From the NCBI GenBank assembly GCA_963721105.1, contig CAVRHY010000005.1, positions 62,001-126,000 on the forward strand: a stretch of 64,000 nucleotides of DNA. The letters run 5' to 3'. The stretch's first letter is position 1; each line of letters starts with the position of its first letter. The position numbers and the translations under genes are program-made. This document shows positions 57,757 to 64,000 of the stretch, piece by piece. The notes under the pieces are model-generated. The model was not told the DNA's origin. It worked only from the letters and a program-made list of their open reading frames with translations, and made no database searches. This DNA comes from Thermohalobaculum sp963721105. Lineage in GTDB: Bacteria; Pseudomonadota; Alphaproteobacteria; Rhodobacterales; Rhodobacteraceae.

Positions 57757-58497
57757 TTCGAGTCCTCTTGCTGGGCCGTGGCGCACTCCGTCACCCCGGC
57801 AAGGACCTGCGCGCCCTGATCGGTCGCGTCCGGCACCGGCTCGGAGACCAGCCTGCCTCCGGCAAGGCGGACGCGGAACAGTCCGCTCGAGTCTGCCTTC
57901 GACAGGATCAGCCCGGCCCCGTCCTTGCTGCAGGCGTTGACATCGGCGGCCGGCCTGCTGTCCGGCTCGCCGGTCGGCGAACCCTTCGGCGCTGGCCAAC
58001 TCGACGAGCGCGCCGTCGCGCACGTCGTCGACATGCAGTCGTCCGACCCCACCCGGATCCTCGATCCAGGCGAGCTCGGTCGTGCCATCGCCATCCATGT
58101 CGGCGCCGCCGACGATCGAGACGCCGCCGGCCACCGGCCCGGTCGAGGCGATCGGCCCGCTGTGCTTGCCATAGACCGTCAGCCAGGCGCCCGCCGGGCC
58201 GGTGATCGCAGTCACGACTTCCGCTCTGCCGTCGCCGTCCAGGTCCGTGCATACCGGCGCGCCGCCCGTGTAGAGCTGGCCCTCGGGCAGCTCGGCCGTC
58301 GCCGGCAGCACGCCCCAGTCGGTGTGGACCAGCAGCACCATCGCCCGGTATGCCGTCTCCTGCCCGTCCCGCTTCACCGGCTGGACGTAGCCCGCGTCCT
58401 CGCACCCCCAGGCGACGTCGTCTGCCTCCAGCGCGCGGGCCAGGCCCGGCGGAAGGGACAGCGCAACGCACGCCACCAGGGCCGCGCCAAGCCTCAA
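57753..58497 (-). CDS. Secreted VCBS/FG-GAP-like protein (TTG start, one apparent frameshift)
   Basis: Function unknown. TTG start overlaps the ferredoxin stop (TTGA). A signal peptide (LGAALVACVALSLPPGLARA) precedes repeats with calcium-loop-like motifs: VCTDLDGDGRAEVVTAITG, GGADMDGDGTTELAWIE and a degenerate third. These match the FG-GAP/VCBS beta-propeller pattern. An extra base near 57975 breaks the frame; the continuation has PAADVNACSKDGAGLI. About 248 residues after repair. Confidence 0.7.
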
Positions 58498-58817
58498 ATC
58501 TGCTTCTCCGGCATCTGCACGACCAGCCCGTCCAGCGCCGGCGTCACCTTCAGCTGGCAGGTCAGCCGCGATCGCGTCGCGTCCGGCTCGAAGGCAAAGT
58601 CGAGCATGTCGATCTCCATGTCTTCCTTCCCCGGCAGCTTCTCCACCCAGCCGGGGTCGACATAGACATGGCAGGTCGAGCAGGCGCAGGCGCCGCCGCA
58701 ATCCGCATCGATGCCGGGAATGTTGTTCGACACCGCGCCTTCCATGACCGTCAGTCCCTCGGCCACGTCGACGGTGTGCTTGGTGCCATTGTGCTCGATA
58801 TAGGTGATCTTCGGCAT
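58494..58817 (-). CDS. [2Fe-2S] ferredoxin, adrenodoxin type
   Basis: A 107-residue electron carrier, MPKITYIEHNGTKHTVDVAE at the start. Cluster ligands are in CGGACACSTCHVYV plus a late cysteine in SRLTCQLKV. This Isc/adrenodoxin-like class serves Fe-S assembly or P450-type oxygenases. First gene of a coupled trio with the VCBS-like protein and PuuD. The ATG four codons upstream is an alternative start. Confidence 0.92.
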   Translation of the reverse strand: MPKITYIEHNGTKHTVDVAEGLTVMEGAVSNNIPGIDADCGGACACSTCHVYVDPGWVEKLPGKEDMEIDMLDFAFEPDATRSRLTCQLKVTPALDGLVVQMPEKQI

Positions 58818-58882
58818 GCCTGCTCTCATTGCCCTTGTGGGCGCCTATCTAGCCGCTCGGTCTGGCGAATTCCAGCCTTCCG

Positions 58883-60121
58883 CTACTCGGCGGGCGTTGC
58901 CGCCTGGGCGCGGGTCAGCACCGTCTCGTATCCGTCGCGCGGGTGGCGGGGGACCAGCGTCGCCAGCATCAGCGACACGCACGACATCGTCACCGCCAGC
59001 CCGAAGACGCCGGCCGGCGCGACCAGCCACAGGTAGCCCAGCGCGGCCGGCAGGAAGACCGCGGCGATGTGGTTGATGGTGAACGCCACCGCCGCCGTCG
59101 GCGCCTGGTCGCCCGGGTCTGCGATCTTCTGCAGGTAGGTCTTCTGCGCGAAGGCCATGGCGAAAAACAGATGGTCGACGACGTAGAGCGCTGCGGCGAC
59201 ATGCCAGCTCCAGTCGAACCAGTAGACGCCGGTGTAGAGCGAGAAGATGCCGACCAGCCCGCAATACTCCAGGATCAGCGCCCGGCGCTCGCCATGACTC
59301 TGGATGAAGCGGCCGACCAGCGGCGCGAAAACCATGTTGGCCAGGTAGTTGACGACAAAGAGCCAGGCCATCTCGTGCACGCGCAGGCCGAACTTCTCGA
59401 CCATCATGAAGGCGGCGAAGACGACGAAGATCTGCCTCCGCGCGCCCGACATGAAGACCAGCGCATAGTACAGCCAGTAGCGCTGGCGCAGCACGAAGCC
59501 CCGCCGCTGTACGACCCGCCCCTGGAAGCGTGGAAAGACCAGCCAGGCGCCGATCGCGACCGCCACGCCCACCGCGCCGCCGGCCCGGTAGAGCCCGTCA
59601 TATCCCAGCCCCAGCAGCTGCGCGCCCAGCGCCACGCCGCCATAGGCGATGAGCGACCCGACCGAGCTGGCCGCGACGATCCAGCCCAGCGCCTGCGGCG
59701 CGCGGCGCTTGTCCAGCCACTGGAGCTGCATCGACTGCGCCGCGGTCTCGTAATAGTGGAAGCCCATCGAGCTGAAATAGGTGGTCAGGAGCAGGCCCCA
59801 GAACGTCGGGAATTCCGACACGATCATCGTCGTCGCGCCCAGCAGCACCAGCGAGATCAGGGCCAGCGTCTGCTCGCGCATGAAGCGCAGCAGGAAGACG
59901 ACGAGGAAGGACAGGAACCCCGGCAACTCGCGCACGGTCTGCAGCCAGCCCATGTCGTGACCGTCGAACCGCGCCATCTCGACGGCGAAGTTGTTGACCA
60001 GCACCATCCAGGTGGACAGCGACAGCCAGACGCCCGCCTGCATGACCAGCAGCATGGTCTCGGGCCGGCGCCAGCGCGGCAGGTGCTCGATCTCGTCGGT
60101 CAGCGTCAGGGCGCGAGGCAT
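58883..60121 (-). CDS. MFS transporter of unknown substrate
   Basis: A 412-residue protein with twelve hydrophobic segments. Blocks such as VMQAGVWLSLSTWMVLVNNF, GFHYYETAAQSMQLQWLDKR and FVVNYLANMVFAPLVGRFI fit an MFS fold without a known drug signature. AGGAG precedes the chosen ATG (MPRALTLTDE). No clear partner gene. Confidence 0.85.
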   Translation of the reverse strand: MPRALTLTDEIEHLPRWRRPETMLLVMQAGVWLSLSTWMVLVNNFAVEMARFDGHDMGWLQTVRELPGFLSFLVVFLLRFMREQTLALISLVLLGATTMIVSEFPTFWGLLLTTYFSSMGFHYYETAAQSMQLQWLDKRRAPQALGWIVAASSVGSLIAYGGVALGAQLLGLGYDGLYRAGGAVGVAVAIGAWLVFPRFQGRVVQRRGFVLRQRYWLYYALVFMSGARRQIFVVFAAFMMVEKFGLRVHEMAWLFVVNYLANMVFAPLVGRFIQSHGERRALILEYCGLVGIFSLYTGVYWFDWSWHVAAALYVVDHLFFAMAFAQKTYLQKIADPGDQAPTAAVAFTINHIAAVFLPAALGYLWLVAPAGVFGLAVTMSCVSLMLATLVPRHPRDGYETVLTRAQAATPAE

Positions 60122-60295
60122 CGGCGGTCTCCTGCCCGGCACCTAGCGCCCGGCAGGAGTGCGCGCCAGCGGAATTGCCATGGCGCGCCGGGAAATCACC
60201 CTTGCGCTGCAGGAATGCCCGCCGGGGCGCCCGCGTCACCAACCCGGCGCCAGGATTCGCAGGAACCCGGCGGTCCGCCCCTCGGTGCGCCGCGA

Positions 60296-60682
60296 TCAGG
60301 CGCGCGGCATGACCTCCAGCTTGACGCGGCCGACGCCCGTCTTCACCAGGCCGATCTTCTTCGCCGCGCCGCGCGACAGGTCAATGACGCGCTTGCCGAC
60401 ATATGGCCCCCGATCGTTGACGCGCACGACCACCGACTTGCCGTTCGTCTGGTTCGTCACCCGCAGCCGCGTGCCGAAGGGCAGGGTGCGATGCGCTGCC
60501 GTCAGCTCGTTCTGGTCGAAGCGCTCGCCATTGGCCGTCAGCCGTCCCTGAAAACCGGGGCCGTACCAGGAAGCGGTGCCGACGACGGGATTGGATGGGG
60601 TCGGCATGATGCCGTGGGCCGCTGCGGAAATGGCCCAGAGGGCGATCAGGGCGGCTCCGCACGCAGTCTTCAGGTTAGTCAT
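60296..60682 (-). CDS. rlpA: RlpA-like septal ring/double-psi beta-barrel protein
   Basis: A 128-residue exported protein with the RlpA core: GTASWYGPGFQGRLTANGER, then TAAHRTLPFGTRLRVTN and VVRVNDRGPYVGKRVIDLS. The catalytic aspartate typical of the lytic transglycosylase is in VNDRGPY. It lacks a SPOR domain and a clear lipobox, unlike full-length E. coli RlpA, so it is a short periplasmic member. Confidence 0.87.
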   Translation of the reverse strand: MTNLKTACGAALIALWAISAAAHGIMPTPSNPVVGTASWYGPGFQGRLTANGERFDQNELTAAHRTLPFGTRLRVTNQTNGKSVVVRVNDRGPYVGKRVIDLSRGAAKKIGLVKTGVGRVKLEVMPRA

Positions 60683-61100
60683 TCCAGATCACTCGCCAGT
60701 CACTCGCGACACAATCGATCGCGGCGGCGCCCTTGGCAGGTTTTTGCTGCAATGCACAATAGAAAACTGCACCAAGCGGACAGCATGACGCAGATGTGAA
60801 GCTGGCGAGAAGTTCGACAAAAGCGACGCGTCCTGTTCGCTGAATGACTGCAATGTGTCGGATTCCGGACATCCAGGAAGATGTCGATACCCGCAGCGAC
60901 ATCCCGGTTCGGACGCCCGTGCCTGTGGCCGGTCATCGAAAGAAACGCTGTTCCCTCGGTTGTCGCCGGCCGGGAGGCCACGAGCGCCGCGGGGCAGGGC
61001 GAGCGGCGGGGCGGCACGAACCGGCAATGGCAGCACCTTCACCCGGAGCGCCCGAGACCCCGCGCCGGCAGCGACCTTGACCGCGCAGCCTCCTCTCCGG
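60683..61100. other. Intergenic region upstream of rlpA
   Basis: About 420 bp, less GC-rich than its surroundings between 60700 and 60900. It should hold the leftward rlpA promoter. A near-palindrome TGTCGGATTCCGGACA lies near 60857. Plus-strand frames here have no ribosome site or recognisable product. Confidence 0.4.
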
Positions 61101-61724
61101 TCAGTAAAGTCCGCGGTCGGCCATGATCTGCGACTGGCGCGCGTTCTCCTCGGCGGTCAGACCGCGGACGTGGTCGAGCAGCATCTGCGGATAGCTCGGC
61201 AGCATGCTGCGGTCGATCTGCACCGCGGGGTCCCAGAGGCTTGAGCGGACCAGCGCCTTGCCGCAGTGCAGGAATGCCTCCTCGACCGCGACGACCAGCC
61301 CGACCTTGGGGACGCGGCCGTCGAAGGCGCAGTCTTCCAGCAGCCGGGCGTCGTCGGTGATGCGCGCCGTGCCGTTGATGCGCAGGGTCTCGTTCATGCC
61401 GGGCACCAGGAACAACATCCCGATCCGCGGATTGCCCAGCAGGTTTGACATGCCGTCCAGTCGGTTGTTGCCGATCCGGTCGGGCAGCAGCAGCGTGCGG
61501 TCATCCAGCACGCGGACGAAGCCCGGCGGGTCGCCGCGCGGCGAGACGTCCGCGCCGTCCGGCCCCTGCGTGGCGATCACGCAGAAGGGCGAGCGCGCGA
61601 TGATGTTCCGGCAGTGCCTGTCCAGCGCCGGCAGCACCTTGTCGGTCGCGCGGCTCAACGCGACGGGATGCAGCGCGCGCAACGCCGCCTCGTCGGTCAG
61701 GAAACTCGTGTCGGCGGGTAGCAT
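61101..61724 (-). CDS. Pyridoxamine 5'-phosphate oxidase family (MSMEG_1061-like) FMN-binding protein
   Basis: A 207-residue split-barrel flavin protein. FCVIATQGPDGADVSPRGDP and LLLPDRIGNNRLDGMSNLL are the signature of this subfamily. The C-terminus (LHCGKALVRSSLWDP) fits too. Members bind FMN or F420 and act as oxidoreductases of unknown substrate; not the PdxH enzyme itself. Confidence 0.85.
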   Translation of the reverse strand: MLPADTSFLTDEAALRALHPVALSRATDKVLPALDRHCRNIIARSPFCVIATQGPDGADVSPRGDPPGFVRVLDDRTLLLPDRIGNNRLDGMSNLLGNPRIGMLFLVPGMNETLRINGTARITDDARLLEDCAFDGRVPKVGLVVAVEEAFLHCGKALVRSSLWDPAVQIDRSMLPSYPQMLLDHVRGLTAEENARQSQIMADRGLY

Positions 61725-61836
61725 GGCACCTCCGGCGGCTGGCAACGATTCAGGGTAGCGAACAATCCGGCCGGAACAAACCACCACGCTTCCCCGCGGG
61801 CGTCGCCGACGGCGGGCACGGGGTCCGGTTGGTCCG

Positions 61837-62664
61837 CTACCGCGAGAAGCGCGCCAGCAGCCGAGCCAGCGGGTTGTCCGGCTTGCCTTCCAGCGCCTTG
61901 TCGGCCTTGGCGCGGGCGTCGCCGACCTTCTTTGCTGCCGTTCGTGCCTGGTGCGGCGGCTTCGGCCCGGCCGGCCCCGCCCGTCCAGACTGCCCGCCGG
62001 GCTTCGCCGCGCTCGGCGGCCTGGCGCGTAGCGCCACGGCGTTCTGGAACCCGGCATCATCGCCCTCAACCAGCTTGCCGATGCCGTCGGCGATGCCGTC
62101 GAGCACCGGCTCGACGATCTCCAGCTCGGCCTTCGAGAAATCGTGCAGCACGTGGCCCGAGACCGCGTCCTTGTGCCCCGGATGACCGATTCCGACGCGC
62201 ACTCGCGCATAATCGGGTCCAAGGTGCGCGTGGATCGAGCGAAGCCCGTTATGCCCGGCATGGCCGCCGCCGATCTTCACCCGGCATTTGCCGGCGGCGA
62301 GGTCGAGCTCGTCATGGATGACGATGATGTCGGCCTGGTCGATCTTCAGGAACCGCGCCGCCTCGGCAACCGAGCGGCCGGATTCGTTCATGTAGGTCGA
62401 GGGTTTGAGCAGCACGACGCGCTTGCCCCCGATCCGCCCCTCGGTCGTCTCGCCCTGGTATTTCGAGCGCCACGCCGTGAAGTCGCCGCCGCGGGCGATC
62501 CGGTCCAGCGCCATGAAGCCGACATTGTGCCGATGCCCGGAATAGGACGGACCCGGATTGCCCAGGCCCGCAATCAGGATCACGTCGCCGGTCGCGAAGG
62601 CCGCCTTCTGCGGGCCCGACTTAGCCGTTGGCTTCGCGGATGCGCTTCGCTGCGTCCTTGTCAT
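61837..62664 (-). CDS. pth: Peptidyl-tRNA hydrolase
   Basis: Frees tRNAs from peptidyl-tRNA dropped by ribosomes. Family motifs: LIAGLGNPGPSYSGHRHNVG (catalytic His), LLKPSTYMNESG, IVIHDELDLAAG (catalytic Asp) and GGGHAGHNGLRSI. A basic Ala/Lys-rich C-terminal tail of about 55 residues follows, common in alphaproteobacteria. The start is uncertain: the ATG at 62664 overlaps grxD by 44 bp, while a GTG at 62583 would begin VILIAGLGNPG like the typical enzyme. Confidence 0.9.
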   Translation of the reverse strand: MTRTQRSASAKPTAKSGPQKAAFATGDVILIAGLGNPGPSYSGHRHNVGFMALDRIARGGDFTAWRSKYQGETTEGRIGGKRVVLLKPSTYMNESGRSVAEAARFLKIDQADIIVIHDELDLAAGKCRVKIGGGHAGHNGLRSIHAHLGPDYARVRVGIGHPGHKDAVSGHVLHDFSKAELEIVEPVLDGIADGIGKLVEGDDAGFQNAVALRARPPSAAKPGGQSGRAGPAGPKPPHQARTAAKKVGDARAKADKALEGKPDNPLARLLARFSR

Positions 62665-62992
62665 AGGCGACGCCCTTCTCGTCGAACAGTTTGTCCAGCT
62701 CGCCGGTCATCGTCATCTCGGTGACGATGTCGCAGCCGCCGACAAACTCCTGCTTGACGTAGAGCTGGGGCGTGGTCGGCCAGTCCGAGAACTCCTTGAT
62801 GCCCTGGCGCAACTCGGGGCTCTCCAGGATGTTCACGTCGTGGAAGCCGACGCCAAGGTAGCCAAGGATCTGGGCGACGCGGCTGGAAAAGCCACATTGC
62901 GGCATGGTGGCGGTGCCCTTCATGAACAGCACGACGTCGTTGGCGTCGACGGCCTGCTTGATCTGGTCCTTGGCGGCGGTGGTGTCGAGCAT
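62621..62992 (-). CDS. grxD: Monothiol glutaredoxin GrxD (Grx4)
   Basis: CGFS-type glutaredoxin, 123 residues, which carries a glutathione-bound [2Fe-2S] cluster. Conserved blocks: VVLFMKGTATMPQCGFSSRV, WPTTPQLYVKQEFVGGCDIV. It starts 18 bp after the bolA stop; BolA and Grx4 form a complex in iron sensing and Fe-S delivery, so the pairing is functional. Confidence 0.95.
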   Translation of the reverse strand: MLDTTAAKDQIKQAVDANDVVLFMKGTATMPQCGFSSRVAQILGYLGVGFHDVNILESPELRQGIKEFSDWPTTPQLYVKQEFVGGCDIVTEMTMTGELDKLFDEKGVAYDKDAAKRIREANG

Positions 62993-63009
62993 GGATGTGT
63001 CCTCTTGGC

Positions 63010-63252
63010 TCAGTCCGGGGCGCTGGTCTGCAACGCCAGCGCGTGCAGCGGCGCGTTCGCCCCTTCCAGGATTTCCTTCAGCGCGGCGTTAACCATGCGT
63101 TGCTGCTGGACGCGGTTCTTGCCGCGAAAGCTCTCATCGACGACCGTCGCGGCATAGTGGTTGCCGTCCCCGGCCAGGTCGCGGATTTCGACCTTCGCCT
63201 GCGGGAAGGTGGCCTTGATGAGTCGCTCGATCTCGGCGGCTTGGATGGGCAT
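63010..63252 (-). CDS. bolA: BolA family protein
   Basis: An 80-residue BolA/IbaG-type protein: IERLIKATFPQAKVEIRDLA, then NHYAATVVDESFRGKNRVQQ and RMVNAALKEILEG. It carries the histidine that helps bind the bridging cluster with Grx4. First gene of the bolA-grxD-pth row on the minus strand. Confidence 0.92.
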   Translation of the reverse strand: MPIQAAEIERLIKATFPQAKVEIRDLAGDGNHYAATVVDESFRGKNRVQQQRMVNAALKEILEGANAPLHALALQTSAPD

Positions 63253-63470
63253 GGTGTTCCGATCACTGTCTCAACGCTGGATTTAGAGATCGCGGGCCCG
63301 CGTGGCAAGCCGCCCGCCGGGGGTCGGCCCGCGATCCCGTGCGGCCGGCAGAGCGCAGGCGGCGGCCCCGGACCCGGACCCCTGCACTGCGCGGCCAGAC
63401 GGCGGCCCCGAGCGGCCGAGATCGGCTTCTACTCCGCGCAGCGACACGCCGCAGCGTATCCGGGACGCCG

Positions 63471-64000
63471 TCAGTCCTTGGCCCGCAACAGCCGCTCGAC
63501 GATCTCGCGCGTGTTGCGCGACAGCTCCGGCAGCCCGACGATCCGCTCCATCTCGTCCCGCATCTTCGCCTGCCGGCCCGCGTCATAACGCGCCCAGGTC
63601 TCGAAGACGCCGGCGACGCGCGCCGCCGTCTGCGGATTGACCTTGTCCAGCCTCATCAGCCAGTCGGCGACGAAGCGATAGCCCGACCCGTCCGCCGCGT
63701 GAAATCGCGAGGGGTTGCCTGCCGCGAAGGCGCCGATCAGCGCCCGGAACTTGTTCGGGTTCTTCCACTCGAACGCCGGCGCCTCGGCCAGCGCCCGGAC
63801 CCGCGCCAGGGTGTCCGGCTGCGGCGACGAGGCCTGCAACGCCAGCCACTTGTCGACGACCAGCGAGTCCGCCTTCCAGCGCGCGTGGAACTCGGCCAAC
63901 CGCTTTGCCGCCGTCGGCGCGCCGTAGTGCACCAGCGCGGTCAGCGCAGGCAGCGCCTCGGTCATGTTGTCGGCGGTCTCGAACTGCCGGTCGGCCAGCG
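63471..64000 (-). CDS. pepN: Aminopeptidase N, C-terminal end (5' part beyond window)
   Basis: The last ~175 residues of the M1-family aminopeptidase N, open to the window edge. LPALTALVHYGAPTAAKRLA, FEWKNPNKFRALIGAFAAGN and YRFVADWLMRLDKVNPQTAA are typical of the proteobacterial PepN C-terminal helical domain, ending ELSRNTREIVERLLRAKD. The zinc site lies in the missing part. Confidence 0.9.
   Translation of the reverse strand, partial: LADRQFETADNMTEALPALTALVHYGAPTAAKRLAEFHARWKADSLVVDKWLALQASSPQPDTLARVRALAEAPAFEWKNPNKFRALIGAFAAGNPSRFHAADGSGYRFVADWLMRLDKVNPQTAARVAGVFETWARYDAGRQAKMRDEMERIVGLPELSRNTREIVERLLRAKD

Noticed and set aside
1..64000. CRISPR arrays, transposases, integrases or phage genes.
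   Set aside because: No regularly spaced repeats and no recognisable mobile-element proteins were seen on either strand.

Overview
The window is GC-rich (about 70% G+C by eye) bacterial chromosome. It carries class II DAHP synthase, LepA, ribosomal protein L28, an endonuclease-type MutL, a GrxD-BolA pair and an opp/dpp-type ABC operon. The protein sequences read as an alphaproteobacterium, perhaps a Rhodospirillales relative; the genus cannot be fixed from the sequence alone. Genes are dense on both strands, often coupled by ATGA overlaps.

Layout. 1-5.9 kb: end of an acyl-CoA ligase, mutL, a secreted PRC-barrel protein, dsbB and a YqaA-type membrane protein. 6.1-10 kb: a DUF4833 protein, tRNA-Leu(CAA), and a three-gene minus-strand operon of a secreted caspase-like protein, a glycine-zipper lipoprotein and a coiled-coil protein. 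10.3-21.1 kb: aroG (class II), serB, a LysR regulator, two secreted proteins of unknown function, an SDR followed by a decayed region holding a second copy of its C-terminus, a DUF6282 hydrolase, an isoprenylcysteine-methyltransferase-like protein, a class II aldolase and malonyl-CoA decarboxylase. 21.5-29.5 kb: an alcohol dehydrogenase and the histidine utilisation locus, with hutF divergent from hutI-hutH-methyltransferase-hutU. 29.6-38.6 kb: a Bfd-like protein, a serine hydrolase, a lipid-metabolism operon (FadB/J fusion, SDR, quinone oxidoreductase), PhyH dioxygenase, rpmB, DoxX and the cobB sirtuin. 38.7-41.8 kb: lepA, then an AT-rich insert coding for an AAA+ ATPase whose winged-helix C-terminus lies behind an in-frame TGA. 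42.2-49.3 kb: a five-gene peptide ABC operon, msrA and a fumarylacetoacetase-family hydratase. 49.4-64 kb: marR-emrA-emrB, an M19 dipeptidase, a CHASE2 nucleotidyl cyclase, cytochrome c, a ferredoxin/VCBS/PuuD operon, an MFS transporter, rlpA, a PPOX-family protein, pth, grxD, bolA and the end of pepN.

A striking property of the sequence is about 35 apparent frameshifts in otherwise well-conserved genes (mutL, aroG, hutI, hutH, hutU, cobB, dppF, msrA, emrB and others). Nearly all have the sign of an inserted base. The likeliest cause is insertion errors in the assembly rather than gene decay, so such genes are given as single CDS entries spanning the breaks.

The best candidates for something unusual are the caspase/glycine-zipper/coiled-coil operon, the AT-rich ATPase insert behind lepA, the methyltransferase translationally coupled inside the hut operon, and the decayed region next to the 15.5 kb SDR. 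No CRISPR array, insertion sequence, integrase or replication origin was seen.
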